This document shows, piece by piece, positions 28,512 through 38,181 of a DNA stretch of 64,000 nt (position 1 is the stretch's first letter; each line of letters begins with the position of its first letter). The notes under the pieces are model-generated. The model saw nothing but the letters and a program-made list of their open reading frames with translations. It was not told the origin of the DNA and made no database searches. Location: assembly GCF_008801925.2 (NCBI RefSeq), contig NZ_CP062803.1, positions 3,968,001-4,032,000 on the forward strand. Reading direction: 5' to 3'. The position numbers were made by a program, and so were the translations under genes. Source of the stretch: Cupriavidus basilensis. Lineage in GTDB: Bacteria > Pseudomonadota > Gammaproteobacteria > Burkholderiales > Burkholderiaceae.

Positions 28512-29563
28512 GCTGGCTCTCCGTTGGGCGCGCCGCTTTGGTCTTGCCCGTGGTGTCGATAGGCGCGCAGCAGCCAGGCCGCCGCCGCGGCGGACAGGCC
28601 AATGGTCAGCAGCCCGAGGATCAGGAAGGCGCCGAACGCGTCCCGGCTGCCCTCCAGCAGCAGCCGGGCAACCCCGGTCACCAGCAGCACGATGACCGAG
28701 AAGCTGGCCAGGCTGAGCGCCACCACATCGAATGCCCGCAGCCGGAACCACGCAAGCAGCCCGCCCAGCGTGAGCATGGCCACGCCGAACATGGCGGGGT
28801 CGACGCGGTTGTGCAGGATGCTGGCGAGGCCGAGCCAGCCGGCGTAGGCGCACGCCAGCGTGGCAAGGATGCGCGCGCCGGCCAGCCCGCGAAAGCCGTA
28901 GGCCGGCGCCACTGCGCGCAGCGCGAACCACAGCACCAGTTGCACCAGCGTGGCCACCAGCAACCAGAGCGTGGTGGCCCGTTCGCCAGTTGCCCCAAAC
29001 AGCAGGTCGAACATGCCGCCCACGCCAAGGCGCACGCTGAGGTACCGCAGCAGCGCCACATTGGCCAGCACGATCACCACCCACCAGTGCGGCGCCGCGC
29101 GCGCGGCCAGCGCCCACGGGATCGCCAGCAGTGCCCACAGGGCGAACAGCTGCCACGCGTCAGCGCCGGTCTGGTAGACCTGTCCGATCACGGCCAGCAG
29201 CACGCCGGCCACCACCTGGGCGCCGCAGAGCGCCGCCAGCCCCGGCATGTCAGCGGGCGGGCGCAGCCAGGCGAATCCCGCCAGCAGCGTCAGCGCGCCG
29301 GCCAGCAGGCCAAACTTGGCAAACTTGTGCAGGTCCTGCCAGTTGAAGGCGAAGAACACGATCACGCCAGCGCAAAGCAGCGCGGCGCCCAGCATCAGCA
29401 ACGTGCGATCGAGCCAGGTCCGCCACTGCGCCGCGTCGGGCTCGGTCCCTGGCCAGCCGGCGGCCACGCCGTCGGCGGCGAGCACGCCCTGCTCACGCCA
29501 GTCTGCCAGCGCCTGGCGCGCTGCCCGCCGGTCTTGAAAGCCCTGCGTTGTGGTTGCCTGCAT
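28508..29563 (-). CDS. DUF2157 polytopic membrane protein
   Basis: 351 residues. The N-terminal soluble helical region (RAARQALADWREQGVL) is followed by about 10 hydrophobic segments; VFFAFNWQDLHKFAKF is characteristic of DUF2157. It is the first gene of the DUF2157-DUF4401-GDYXXLXY operon. The start at 29563 is preferred over longer in-frame ATGs that would run into the opposite gene's promoter. Function unknown. Confidence 0.83.
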   Translation of the reverse strand: MQATTTQGFQDRRAARQALADWREQGVLAADGVAAGWPGTEPDAAQWRTWLDRTLLMLGAALLCAGVIVFFAFNWQDLHKFAKFGLLAGALTLLAGFAWLRPPADMPGLAALCGAQVVAGVLLAVIGQVYQTGADAWQLFALWALLAIPWALAARAAPHWWVVIVLANVALLRYLSVRLGVGGMFDLLFGATGERATTLWLLVATLVQLVLWFALRAVAPAYGFRGLAGARILATLACAYAGWLGLASILHNRVDPAMFGVAMLTLGGLLAWFRLRAFDVVALSLASFSVIVLLVTGVARLLLEGSRDAFGAFLILGLLTIGLSAAAAAWLLRAYRHHGQDQSGAPNGEPA

Positions 29564-29720
29564 CGATGCCCCATGTGATGGATACGCCAGCGCACTGTAG
29601 CAAAGGCGCCGCCATTTGCGCAGCTTTCCTGGCGTGAGCGGGAGCATGCAACAGCGCTGCTTTGCCGCCTTGCCCCGGCCCGGTATGCTGTGCGTTTCTC
29701 CAACCCAGCCACGCCTCGCC

Positions 29721-30488
29721 ATGACCCTTGGTATCCTCGCCGCCATCCACGATGAAGTCGACGGCCTGATCGCCGCCATGCGCCACGATGATGCCCGCGC
29801 CACCGTGCGCACGATCGGCATGCGCGACTATCACGTTGGCCATCTCTACGGCCAGCGCTGCGTGCTGGTGCTCGCGCGCATGGGCAAGGTGGCGGCGGCA
29901 GCCACCACGGTCACCCTGGTGCGCGAGTTCGGCGTGGATGAGATCGTCTTCACCGGCCTGGCCGGCGGCATCGGGGCCGAGACGCGGGTCGGTGACGTGG
30001 TGGTGGCGGACCGCACGCTGCAGCACGACCTGGACGCGCGGCCTTTTTTTGCCCGGCATGAGGTGCCGCTGCTGGATCGCGCTGAATTCCCCACCGACCC
30101 GGGGCTGACCGCCGCGCTGCGCGAGGCCGTGGCAGGCTACCTGCGGGATGATCTGCCGGCCTCCGTCCCGGCCGGCGTGCTGGCGCGTTTCGGGGTCAGC
30201 GCGCCCAGGCTGCATGTGGGGATGATCGCCAGCGGCGACCAGTTCATCGGCTCACCCGCCGCCGCGGCCGAACTGCGCGAGCGCTTGCCCGGCGTGCTGG
30301 CGGTGGAAATGGAAGGCGCCGCGGTGGCGCAGGTTTGCCATGAGTATGGCGTGCGGCATGCGGTCATGCGCACGCTGTCGGATCGGGCCGACGATACCGC
30401 GCACGTGGATTTTGCGGCGTTCCTGACCGACGTGGCCAGCCATTATTCGAGCGGGGTCTTGAGGCGGTTTCTGGAGCAGCGCGGGTAA
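29721..30488 (+). CDS. mtnN: 5'-methylthioadenosine/S-adenosylhomocysteine nucleosidase
   Basis: 255 residues of the purine-nucleoside phosphorylase fold. Visible: GILAAIHDEVDGL, VFTGLAGGI, IASGDQFIG, the substrate-binding AVEMEGAAVAQVC (catalytic Glu region) and SDRADD (catalytic Asp). It cleaves MTA and SAH, recycling methionine and adenine and relieving methyltransferase inhibition. It is slightly longer than the E. coli enzyme (about 232) because of an insert around residues 110-165. Confidence 0.9.
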   Translation: MTLGILAAIHDEVDGLIAAMRHDDARATVRTIGMRDYHVGHLYGQRCVLVLARMGKVAAAATTVTLVREFGVDEIVFTGLAGGIGAETRVGDVVVADRTLQHDLDARPFFARHEVPLLDRAEFPTDPGLTAALREAVAGYLRDDLPASVPAGVLARFGVSAPRLHVGMIASGDQFIGSPAAAAELRERLPGVLAVEMEGAAVAQVCHEYGVRHAVMRTLSDRADDTAHVDFAAFLTDVASHYSSGVLRRFLEQRG

Positions 30489-30543
30489 CCTGCCTGAAGC
30501 CTGGTTCGGCGTAAATTCGAGGTTGAGAGGCATTGAGCCGGTC

Positions 30544-30780
30544 TCACCGCCCCCTGGCCACGCCCCCGACGCCAACCAGCACGGCCGCGCCCAGGATGGC
30601 CGCGAACCAGCCCGCCATCTGCCCGTCGACAAACCAGTGCAGCCCACGGCCGCCGTAAAACGCGGCCAGCGCGCCCAGTGCGCCGAACACCACCGCCGCA
30701 AGCAGGCTGACCCGGCCCACGGGGTGCAGCCACCGCGCCGCCAGCCCAGCCAGCACCCCCACCACCAGCGTACCCAACAT
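30544..30780 (-). CDS. GlsB/YeaQ/YmgE-type small membrane protein
   Basis: 78 residues with three hydrophobic segments (about 3-16, 24-41, 55-74), the size and layout of transglycosylase-associated/stress-response membrane proteins. The start at 30780 has the ribosome site GGGAGAAAGTG. The usual glycine-rich GxxxG patterns are present but the family match is moderate. Function is unknown beyond general stress association in relatives. Confidence 0.7.
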   Translation of the reverse strand: MLGTLVVGVLAGLAARWLHPVGRVSLLAAVVFGALGALAAFYGGRGLHWFVDGQMAGWFAAILGAAVLVGVGGVARGR

Positions 30781-30898
30781 CACTTTCTCCCAAATTCCTG
30801 AATATGGCGCGCTCCCCGGGGAGTCCCGCCAGTCGCCGCGCGTGGCCGCAACCATACGGTAAACCCGACCGCGCTCCGGCAAGATCCGCGCCGGGCGC

Positions 30899-30904
30899 TA
30901 TAAT
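30899..30904 (+). promoter_or_regulatory. Candidate -10 element for hemA
   Basis: A perfect TATAAT about 130 bases before the hemA start. No good -35 hexamer is present at 16-18 bases, so activity would depend on an activator or on other contacts. The position between divergent genes fits. Confidence 0.35.
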
Positions 30905-31033
30905 GTAGCCCGGTTCGGCGGCGCTTTGCGCCGGAATCCGCGCTTGAATTCATGCCCGGATTGCACCTGACTCCCGCGCTGCAGCCTGCAAAGCCGCCGC
31001 CCGGAGCCCGGCCAGAGAGACATGCTCCCCACC

Positions 31034-32338
31034 ATGCAACTGCTCGCGATCGGTATCAATCACACCACGGCGCCCGTCTCGCTGCGCGAGCGAGTGGCGT
31101 TTCCGCTTGAGCAGATCAAACCCGCCCTGGGCGCCTTGCGCACCCACCTGGCCGGCAAAAATGGCACCGAAGCCGCCATCCTCTCCACTTGCAACCGCAC
31201 CGAGATCTATTGCGCCACCGATGTGCTGCTGTCGGGTTCGGAAGGCTTCGAGCACACGCTGCGTTGGCTGGCGCAGCACCATAACGTGCCGGCCGGTGAA
31301 CTCGCGCCCCACCTGTACTCGTTGCCGCAGTCCGAAGCCGTGCGCCATGCCTTCCGCGTGGCCAGCGGGCTGGACTCGATGGTACTGGGCGAAACCCAGA
31401 TCCTGGGCCAGTTGAAGGATGCCGTGCGCACCGCCGGTGAAGCCGGCGCGCTGGGCACCTACCTGAACCAGTTGTTCCAGCGCACGTTCGCGGTGGCCAA
31501 GGAAGTCCGCGGCCAGACCGAGATCGGCGCGCACTCGGTATCCATGGCCGCTGCCGCGGTGCGCCTGGCCCAGCGGATTTTTGAAAGCGTCTCGACCCAG
31601 CGCGTGCTGTTCATCGGCGCGGGCGAGATGATCGAGCTGTGCGCCACGCACTTCGCGGCGCAAACGCCGCGCCAGATCGTGGTGGCCAACCGCACCGTGG
31701 AGCGTGGCGAGCGGCTGGCCGAGCAGCTCGCCGGCCAGGGCCTGACCACCGAGGCCATCCGCCTGTCGGAGCTGGGCGCGCGCCTGCATGAGTTCGACAT
31801 CGTGGTGTCGTGCACCGCCAGCTCCCTGCCCATCATCGGGCTGGGCGCGGTAGAACGCGCGGTCAAGCTGCGCCGCCACCGCCCCATCATGATGGTGGAC
31901 CTGGCCGTGCCGCGCGACGTGGAGCCCGAAGTCGCGCGCCTGGACGACGTCTTCCTGTACACCGTGGACGACCTCGGCGCCATCGTGCGCGAGGGCAATG
32001 CCATGCGCCAGGCCGCCGTGGCCCAGGCGGAAGCCATCATCGAAAGCCGCGTGCAGAATTTCATGCACTGGCTGGAAACCCGCAGCGTGGTGCCTGTCAT
32101 CCGCGAACTGCAGGAGCAGGGCGAGGCCATGCGCCAGGCCGAGCTGGAGCGCGCGCGCCGCATGCTGGCGCGCGGCGACGACCCGCAAGCCGTGCTCGAA
32201 GCCCTGTCCGGCGCGCTCACCCGCAAATTCCTGCACGGCCCGACCCACGCCCTGAACCACACCCAGGGCGACGACCGCGAGACCTTGCTGCGCCTGGTGC
32301 CGGGCTTGTTCCGCCACAGCAGCCACTCCGAGCGCTAG
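31034..32338 (+). CDS. hemA: Glutamyl-tRNA reductase
   Basis: 434 residues from ATG 31034 ([14 protein letters not shown]); an ATG at 31022 in frame has AGAGAG too close for comfort, so the second is favoured. It reduces Glu-tRNA to glutamate-1-semialdehyde, the first step of tetrapyrrole synthesis. Catalytic Cys53 is in [22 protein letters not shown] and the NADPH domain [13 protein letters not shown] are present, followed by a C-terminal helical dimerisation domain. It heads the hemA-prfA-(lipoprotein)-prmC-grxD-ubiX block. Confidence 0.97.
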   Translation: MQLLAIGINHTTAPVSLRERVAFPLEQIKPALGALRTHLAGKNGTEAAILSTCNRTEIYCATDVLLSGSEGFEHTLRWLAQHHNVPAGELAPHLYSLPQSEAVRHAFRVASGLDSMVLGETQILGQLKDAVRTAGEAGALGTYLNQLFQRTFAVAKEVRGQTEIGAHSVSMAAAAVRLAQRIFESVSTQRVLFIGAGEMIELCATHFAAQTPRQIVVANRTVERGERLAEQLAGQGLTTEAIRLSELGARLHEFDIVVSCTASSLPIIGLGAVERAVKLRRHRPIMMVDLAVPRDVEPEVARLDDVFLYTVDDLGAIVREGNAMRQAAVAQAEAIIESRVQNFMHWLETRSVVPVIRELQEQGEAMRQAELERARRMLARGDDPQAVLEALSGALTRKFLHGPTHALNHTQGDDRETLLRLVPGLFRHSSHSER

Positions 32339-32465
32339 CCGCGCTCGCCTCGGCCGTGCGTGTCCTGCGCGCGGCCAGCTTTGCGTTGCCTCAGGCCATA
32401 GGCCCGCACGCATCCCAGCAGCAACATCCATCTCCACCCGTTTCACCGCGCCTCTTCGGACCCCC

Positions 32466-33548
32466 ATGAAAGCCAGCATGCTTGCCAAGCTCGACCAATT
32501 GTCCGAGCGACTCGACGAAGTCAACGCCCTGCTTGCGCGCGAAGATGCCACCGCCAAGATCGACCAGTACCGCAAGCTCACGCGCGAACACGCCGAACTG
32601 ACGCCGGTGGCCGAGCAATATGCGCAGTACTGCCAGGCACAGGAGGACCTGTCCACCGCGCAAGCGCTGCTGGACGATCCCGAGATGAAGGAGTTCGCGG
32701 CCGATGAGATCACCGCGGCCCGCGAGCGGCTGGAAACGCTGGAAGGCAGCCTGCAGAAACTGCTGCTGCCCAAGGATCCCAACGACGACCGCAACCTGCT
32801 GCTGGAAATCCGCGCCGGTGCCGGCGGCGAGGAAAGCGCGCTGTTCGCCGCCAATTTGCTGCGGATGTACACACGCTACGCCGAACGCCAGCGCTGGCAG
32901 GTAGAGGTGATGAGCGAATCGCCGTCCGACCTGGGCGGCTACAAGGAAGTCATCATCCGCATCGCCGGGGATGCGGCCTTTTCCCGGCTGAAGTTCGAAT
33001 CCGGCGGCCATCGCGTGCAGCGTGTGCCAGCCACCGAGGCCCAGGGACGCATCCACACGTCGGCCTGTACGGTGGCAGTCATGCCCGAGGCCGATGAGGT
33101 GACCGAGGTGGAAATCAATCCGTCGGACCTGCGTGTGGATACCTTCCGCGCCTCCGGCGCCGGTGGCCAGCACGTGAACAAGACCGACTCGGCCGTGCGC
33201 CTGACCCACCTGCCCACCGGCATCGTGGTCGAGTGCCAGGACGACCGCAGCCAGCACCGCAACAAGGACAAGGCCATGAAGGTCCTGGCGGCCCGGCTGA
33301 TGGACGCGAAGCTGCGCGCGGCCCAGGCGAAAGAAGCCAGCACCCGGCGCAACCTGATCGGCACCGGCGACAGAAGTGACCGTATCCGCACCTACAATTT
33401 CCCGCAGGGGCGCGTGACGGATCACCGCATCAACCTGACGCTGTACAAGATCGACATGATCATGGACGGCGATCTCGACGAGCTCCTGTCCGCCTTGTCC
33501 GCGGAACATCAGGCGGACCAGCTGGCGGCGCTGGGCGAAGGGCAATAA
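32466..33548 (+). CDS. prfA: Peptide chain release factor 1
   Basis: 360 residues. It recognises UAA and UAG: the tripeptide anticodon PAT is at 188-190 in [14 protein letters not shown], and the GGQ hydrolysis motif is at 233-235 in [18 protein letters not shown]. The methylated glutamine is Gln235, the substrate of PrmC encoded nearby. Family-typical length. The gene order hemA-prfA-prmC is widely conserved. Confidence 0.98.
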   Translation: MKASMLAKLDQLSERLDEVNALLAREDATAKIDQYRKLTREHAELTPVAEQYAQYCQAQEDLSTAQALLDDPEMKEFAADEITAARERLETLEGSLQKLLLPKDPNDDRNLLLEIRAGAGGEESALFAANLLRMYTRYAERQRWQVEVMSESPSDLGGYKEVIIRIAGDAAFSRLKFESGGHRVQRVPATEAQGRIHTSACTVAVMPEADEVTEVEINPSDLRVDTFRASGAGGQHVNKTDSAVRLTHLPTGIVVECQDDRSQHRNKDKAMKVLAARLMDAKLRAAQAKEASTRRNLIGTGDRSDRIRTYNFPQGRVTDHRINLTLYKIDMIMDGDLDELLSALSAEHQADQLAALGEGQ

Positions 33549-33697
33549 TCGCTTGGCATTAGCAGGTTATTGCGACGAATTACCGGTCATTAAGGCAGAT
33601 TTTTTGATCGCACTGCATAAATCGCGATTTCTGAACGAAAACCTTTGTATCTGTTGTAAATGCTTGCAACAGCACTGGCGTGCCATTTTTCGCTGTC

Positions 33698-33703
33698 TAT
33701 AAT
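33698..33703 (+). promoter_or_regulatory. Candidate -10 for the Ala-rich lipoprotein
   Basis: TATAAT in the AT-rich gap after prfA, 70 bases before the lipoprotein start. No strong -35 is present at the correct spacing. The surrounding AT-rich DNA (33560-33720) differs sharply from the GC-rich genes and supports a promoter here. Confidence 0.45.
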
Positions 33704-33772
33704 CGATTTCGACTGAGCCGCCATACAGAGGTCGGCGTGTCGCCACTCGAAAACGGAAAAAAGGACGAAATC

Positions 33773-34099
33773 ATGAAGAAATTGCTCGCGCTGTTGATGA
33801 TCACCGCCGCCATGGCTGCCTGCAGCAAGAAGGAAGAAGCCCCCGCCACGCCGAGCGCCGACAGCGCCATGCAAAGCGCCGCTGAATCCGCCAAGGCCGC
33901 CGCCAGCGACGCCGCATCCGCCGCCAGCAATGCCGCCGATGCTGCCAAGGCCGCTGCCAGCAGCGCGGCTTCCGATGTTTCCGCTGCCGCCGAAAAGGCC
34001 AAGGTCGATGCCGGCAATGCCATGGAAAAGGCTAAGGACGCCGCCAAGGATGCTGTCAACGCCAGCGCTGACAAGGCCAAGGACGCCGTCAACAAGTAA
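33773..34099 (+). CDS. Ala/Lys-rich lipoprotein
   Basis: 108 residues. Signal with lipobox-like MAAC (Cys17), then SKKEEA and a long helix-forming tail made almost only of Ala, Lys, Ser, Asp and Glu, with repeated AKDAAKDAV and ASDAASAAS-type units. The pattern is amphipathic and resembles LEA-like or Lpp-like helical proteins, but no catalytic site exists. It is probably an outer-membrane-anchored coil; its own promoter-like TATAAT and a strong terminator make it a separate unit. Confidence 0.8.
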   Translation: MKKLLALLMITAAMAACSKKEEAPATPSADSAMQSAAESAKAAASDAASAASNAADAAKAAASSAASDVSAAAEKAKVDAGNAMEKAKDAAKDAVNASADKAKDAVNK

Positions 34100-34173
34100 T
34101 CCGCGCGCCACGGCGGCAAGAGGCTGGCGCATCGCGCCCAGGCACCGCCGCCCAGGCAAGCGCGTTACACTGC

Positions 34174-34213
34174 AAACCCCGTCAGGGCACCTCCCGACGG
34201 GGTTTTGTTTTTT
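34174..34213 (+). terminator. Intrinsic terminator after the Ala-rich lipoprotein
   Basis: AAACCCCGTC (34174-34183) pairs exactly with GACGGGGTTT (34196-34205), followed by a T-rich tail (TGTTTTTTT). It closes the lipoprotein transcript just before prmC. Confidence 0.88.
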
Positions 34214-34223
34214 TGCTCTCTCC

Positions 34224-35141
34224 ATGCCCAGCATCACGTCCACCGCCACCTCCCCCAGCCCCGATGCCGCCACGCCGGTCTCATTGCCTGAGACGGCCAC
34301 GGTACGCGACGCCCTGGCCGCGGCTGCGGCAGCCGGCTTGCCCGCGCTGGAGGCGCGCCTGCTGATCAGCCATGTCACCGGGCTCACCCGCACCCAGCTG
34401 ATCACACGCGACGACGAAACGCTTGCCCCGGCCCAGCGCGACAGCGTGGCCGCCTTGCTCGGGCGCCGCCTGGGCGGCGAGCCCGTGGCCTACTTGCTGG
34501 GTGAGCGTGAATTCTTCGGGCGCGCCTTCCGCGTGACCCCGGATGTGCTGATTCCGCGCCCGGACACCGAAATCGCCGTGGAAGCGGCCTTGAAGCTGCT
34601 GGCGCCACTGGCTGCGCCCCGGGTGCTCGACATGGGCACCGGCTCCGGCGCGCTGGCCGTCACGCTGGCCTGCGAACGGCCCGACACCGAGGTCTGGGCG
34701 ACCGATATCTCGCCGGGCGCGCTACAGGTGGCGCAAGACAACGCGCGCGCGCTGGGCGCCGGCAACGTGCGCTTTCTGGCCTCCGACTGGTACGCCGCGC
34801 TGCCCGCTGGCCTGCGCTTCGACCTGATCGTGAGCAATCCGCCTTATATCGCGGCCGCGGACCCGCACCTGGCCCAGGGCGACCTGCGCTTCGAGCCGAT
34901 CGATGCGCTGACCGATCATGGCGATGGCTTGTCGGACCTGGCGGCAATCGTGGCCGGGGCCGCCGCGCGCCTGCATGCGGGCGGCTGGCTGCTGATGGAG
35001 CACGGCTACGACCAGGGCCAGGCTGCCCGCGACCTGCTGGCCGCCGCCGGCATGGCCGAGATCTTTACCGCGCGCGACCTGGCAGGCCATGAACGCTGCA
35101 GCGCGGCTCGCCTGCCAGCACAGGCCGGGGCGGCCGCCTGA
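34224..35141 (+). CDS. prmC: Release factor N5-glutamine methyltransferase
   Basis: 305 residues. It methylates the GGQ glutamine of RF1 and RF2. The N-terminal helical domain is followed by the SAM domain with DMGTGSGALAVTLA and the NPPY motif (205-208), which binds the glutamine amide. The start ATG 34224 follows directly after the terminator stem, leaving a very short leader, so it is probably transcribed by read-through or from an internal promoter. The first 25 residues are a Ser/Thr/Pro-rich extension. Confidence 0.95.
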   Translation: MPSITSTATSPSPDAATPVSLPETATVRDALAAAAAAGLPALEARLLISHVTGLTRTQLITRDDETLAPAQRDSVAALLGRRLGGEPVAYLLGEREFFGRAFRVTPDVLIPRPDTEIAVEAALKLLAPLAAPRVLDMGTGSGALAVTLACERPDTEVWATDISPGALQVAQDNARALGAGNVRFLASDWYAALPAGLRFDLIVSNPPYIAAADPHLAQGDLRFEPIDALTDHGDGLSDLAAIVAGAAARLHAGGWLLMEHGYDQGQAARDLLAAAGMAEIFTARDLAGHERCSAARLPAQAGAAA

Positions 35142-35272
35142 AGCCGGCAGCCGATTCCGGTAAAATCAAATACTTGATTGCATCAAGGCGCACGCATCAC
35201 GCGCGCCCTTTCCGATTTCCCGATAGCGGTGCCGGCCAGTGCCTGCACCGCGAGCAACTGAAAAGAGACATC

Positions 35273-35584
35273 ATGAGTGACGTGCAGCAAAAGATCGACC
35301 AGATCGTCAAGGGCAGCCCGGTGGTCCTGTTCATGAAGGGCACCGCCCAGTTCCCGATGTGCGGCTTCTCCGGCCGTGCCATCCAGATCCTGAAGGCCTG
35401 CGGCGTCGACGCACCGACCACGGTCAATGTGCTGGAAGACGACGGCATCCGCCAAGGCATCAAGACCTACGCCAACTGGCCGACCATTCCGCAGCTCTAC
35501 GTGAACGGCGAGTTCGTCGGCGGCTCGGACATCATGATGGAGATGTACCAGAATGGCGAACTGCAATCGCTGCTGAAGGCCTGA
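35273..35584 (+). CDS. grxD: Monothiol glutaredoxin, Grx4 type
   Basis: 103 residues, the full family length. The monothiol active site CGFS (30-33) binds a bridged [2Fe-2S] cluster with glutathione; downstream WPTIPQLYVNGEFVGGSDI contains the cis-proline and glutathione contacts. Its role is iron-sulfur cluster storage and transfer. Ribosome site AAAAGAGA before ATG 35273. It is placed between prmC and ubiX. Confidence 0.97.
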   Translation: MSDVQQKIDQIVKGSPVVLFMKGTAQFPMCGFSGRAIQILKACGVDAPTTVNVLEDDGIRQGIKTYANWPTIPQLYVNGEFVGGSDIMMEMYQNGELQSLLKA

Positions 35585-35591
35585 GCGCGAC

Positions 35592-36212
35592 ATGACCGCA
35601 GCGGGTGCAGCGGCGGGTGCAGTGGGTGAAGGCAAGCCGCGGCGCATCGTCGTCGCGATCACCGGCGCCACCGGCGCGGTCTACGGCGTACGCCTGGTAC
35701 AGATACTGGGCGCTGCGCCTGGCGTGGAGGCCCATCTGCTGATCTCGGCGGCGGGCGTGATGAACCTGCAGCACGAACTCGACATCAGCAAGGCCGAGGT
35801 GGAAGCCTTTGCGCAGGTGGTCCACAACGTGCGCGATATCGGCGCCACCATTGCCAGCGGCTCGTTTGCCGCCCATGCGATGGTGGTGGCGCCCTGCTCC
35901 ATGCGCACGCTCGCGGCCGTGGCGCATGGCCTGTCCGACAATCTCATTACCCGCGCCGCGGATGTCACGCTCAAGGAGCGCCGCAAGCTGGTGCTGATGG
36001 TGCGCGAAACGCCGTTGAACCTCGCGCACCTGCGCAATATGACCGCCGTCACCGAGATGGGCGGCATCATCTTTCCCCCGGTCCCCGGCTTCTACCAGAA
36101 GCCGCAGAGCGTGGCGGAACTGGTCGACCATACGGTTGGCCGCGTGCTGGACCTGATCGACGTGCCGCAGACGCTGGCGCCGAGCTGGGCCGGGCTCAAC
36201 GGCCAGGCCTGA
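35592..36212 (+). CDS. ubiX: Flavin prenyltransferase UbiX
   Basis: 206 residues. N-terminal ITGATGAVYGVRLVQ binds FMN, SGSFAAHAMVVAPCSM contains the conserved serine region, and RKLVLMVRETPLNLAHLRNM forms the dimethylallyl-phosphate site. It makes the prenylated FMN cofactor needed by UbiD-type decarboxylases in ubiquinone synthesis. It starts eight bases after grxD, so the two are co-transcribed. It is slightly longer at the N-terminus (alanine/glycine-rich) than average. Confidence 0.96.
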   Translation: MTAAGAAAGAVGEGKPRRIVVAITGATGAVYGVRLVQILGAAPGVEAHLLISAAGVMNLQHELDISKAEVEAFAQVVHNVRDIGATIASGSFAAHAMVVAPCSMRTLAAVAHGLSDNLITRAADVTLKERRKLVLMVRETPLNLAHLRNMTAVTEMGGIIFPPVPGFYQKPQSVAELVDHTVGRVLDLIDVPQTLAPSWAGLNGQA

Positions 36213-36267
36213 CACACGCGCTGGCACACGCGTTTACCGCGTTCTATCCCGTGCTACCTCTCTCGCT

Positions 36268-36495
36268 TCAATGCCAGTAGCGATAGCGGCGGCCGCCGTA
36301 GTAGCCGCCGTGATAGCCATAGTAGCCACCGTAAAACCCAGGGGCCACCACCACCGGCGGCGCAGCGTAGACCGGCGCCGGCGCCACTGCGACCTCGCCG
36401 CCCCCATAGCCATAGCCGGGATAAGCCGGGTAGACCGCACAACCGCCAAGCATGGCGGCGCCAACCATCGCGAGCCCCATCATCAACGTTCTCAT
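36268..36495 (-). CDS. Gly/Tyr-rich small lipoprotein
   Basis: 75 residues. A signal peptide with lipobox MLGGC (Cys19) is followed by a mature part dominated by Pro, Gly and Tyr (YPAYPGYGYGGG, GGYYGYHGGYYGGRRYRYW). This composition is typical of small Burkholderiales envelope lipoproteins of unknown role. It faces an upstream AT-richer region with the direct repeat GTTTAGCC (twice, near 36514 and 36525). Confidence 0.75.
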   Translation of the reverse strand: MRTLMMGLAMVGAAMLGGCAVYPAYPGYGYGGGEVAVAPAPVYAAPPVVVAPGFYGGYYGYHGGYYGGRRYRYWH

Positions 36496-36637
36496 CTCAT
36501 CGTCCTTGTGGCTTGTTTAGCCTTGGTTTAGCCATAAGAACGTTATACGGGGCGGTTTAGTAATACAGGGTCAACCTGCTGTAACCCTTGTTACGAATCG
36601 CAACGTTTGGATGAACGTAAAGACCGCGGGCCGCAGG

Positions 36638-36672
36638 CCTCAGATATCAAACCTCAGACCTCAAACCTCAAA
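36638..36672. repeat. 7-base tandem array overlapping a stop codon
   Basis: Five 7-base units: CCTCAGA, TATCAAA, CCTCAGA, CCTCAAA, CCTCAAA. The array covers the last codons and stop (36661-36663) of the aldehyde dehydrogenase gene on the opposite strand, so the C-terminus RFEV is encoded by repeat units. Confidence 0.7.
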
Positions 36673-38181
36673 CCGCACCCCCTGCGCCAACGGCAGCGTA
36701 TCCCCATAGTTCACGGTATTGGTAGCGCGCCGCATATACCCCTTCCAGGCGTCCGAGCCGGATTCACGCCCGCCGCCAGTCGCCTTCTCCCCCCCGAACG
36801 CACCGCCAATCTCCGCCCCGCTGGTGCCGATATTCACATTGGCAATGCCGCAATCGCTGCCGCTTGCCGACATGAAGCGTTCCGCCTCGCGCAGCGACTC
36901 GGTGAAGATGCAGGACGACAAGCCATGTTCCGACGCATTGTTCAGCGCAATGGCTTCGTCCAGCGTGGTGTACGGCATCACGTAGAGAATCGGCGCGAAG
37001 GTTTCGCTCAGCATCATCTCGTGCTGACGATCGGTCAGCACCAGCGCGGGCCGCACGTACTCGGCATTGGGGTACTTTTCGGCCAGCACGCGCTCGCCGC
37101 CGTGCACCGTGTTGCCATGCTCGCGGCAGCGCAGCAGCGCAGCGGCCATGGCGGCGCCGGCGGCGCCATCGATCAGCGGACCGACCAGCGTTGTCTCGGC
37201 CAGCGGATCGCCCACCGGCAGGCGGCCGAACACCTGGATCAGGCGCGTGGTAACGGCCTCCAGCACGTCGACATGCACGAAGGCGCGGCGCAGCGACGTG
37301 CAGCGCTGCCCGGCCGTGCCCGCCGCCGAGAAAGTCATGGCGCGCACGGCGAGTTCGAGATCCGCCGAGGGCGCGATGATCGCAGCGTTGTTGCCACCGA
37401 GTTCCAGGATGGCGCGCTTGAACCGCTCGGCGCAAGCGATGCCCACGGCGCGGCCCATGCGGGTGGAGCCGGTGGCGCTCACCAGCCGCACGGCGGCGTG
37501 TTCCACCAGATGCTGGCCCAGTGCCGGGCCGCCAGAGAGCACGGTGGCGATGCCAACGTGCTGGGGCGCGGCAATCTCCAGCACGCCGTCAAGCAAGCTC
37601 TGCATGGCCAGCGCGGTGAGGGGCGTTTTCTCCGACGGCTTCCAGATCACGCCATTGCCGCACACCAGCGCCAGCGCCGCATTCCAGGCCCAGACCGCCA
37701 CGGGAAAGTTGAAGGCCGAGATCACGCCGCACAGGCCATAGGGATGCCAGGTCTCGCGCATCGCATGCTGGGGCCGCTCCGAGGCGATGGTAAGGCCATG
37801 CAACTGGCGCGACAGGCCGACGGCGAAGTCGCAGATGTCGATCATCTCCTGCACCTCGCCTAGCCCTTCCTGCAGGATCTTGCCGGCCTCCAGCGAAACC
37901 AGCTCTCCGAGATGCTTCTTGTGTTCGCGCAGCATCTCGCCAAAGCGCCGCACCACCTCGCCGCGCACTGGCGCGGGCACCAGCGCCCAGCTGGCTTGCA
38001 CCACGCGGGCGCGTTCGATGCGCGCATCGGCCTCGGCGAGGCTGCAGGCGGGCAGGTGCCCGAATGCCTCGCCGTCGATCGGCGAGCGCACCGGCAAGGC
38101 GCCGGTGGGGCCTTCGCCATCGCGCCACGGCGGCGTCAGCCCGATGGCCTGCCAGCAGGCCGCGAATTCCTTTGCTTTCAT
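36661..38181 (-). CDS. amaB: Aldehyde dehydrogenase, ALDH7/AmaB type (P6C dehydrogenase)
   Basis: 506 residues. Catalytic Cys in AGQRCTSLRR (about residue 292) and general-base Glu in ILELGGNNAA; YGLCGVISAFNFPVAVWAWN is characteristic of the antiquitin/ALDH7 group. The family oxidises 2-aminoadipate 6-semialdehyde (cyclic form P6C) to 2-aminoadipate in lysine breakdown. The start overlaps the stop of the lysine 6-dehydrogenase-like gene by four bases, which fits the pathway exactly. The C-terminus runs into a 7-base repeat array. Confidence 0.88.
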   Translation of the reverse strand: MKAKEFAACWQAIGLTPPWRDGEGPTGALPVRSPIDGEAFGHLPACSLAEADARIERARVVQASWALVPAPVRGEVVRRFGEMLREHKKHLGELVSLEAGKILQEGLGEVQEMIDICDFAVGLSRQLHGLTIASERPQHAMRETWHPYGLCGVISAFNFPVAVWAWNAALALVCGNGVIWKPSEKTPLTALAMQSLLDGVLEIAAPQHVGIATVLSGGPALGQHLVEHAAVRLVSATGSTRMGRAVGIACAERFKRAILELGGNNAAIIAPSADLELAVRAMTFSAAGTAGQRCTSLRRAFVHVDVLEAVTTRLIQVFGRLPVGDPLAETTLVGPLIDGAAGAAMAAALLRCREHGNTVHGGERVLAEKYPNAEYVRPALVLTDRQHEMMLSETFAPILYVMPYTTLDEAIALNNASEHGLSSCIFTESLREAERFMSASGSDCGIANVNIGTSGAEIGGAFGGEKATGGGRESGSDAWKGYMRRATNTVNYGDTLPLAQGVRFEV

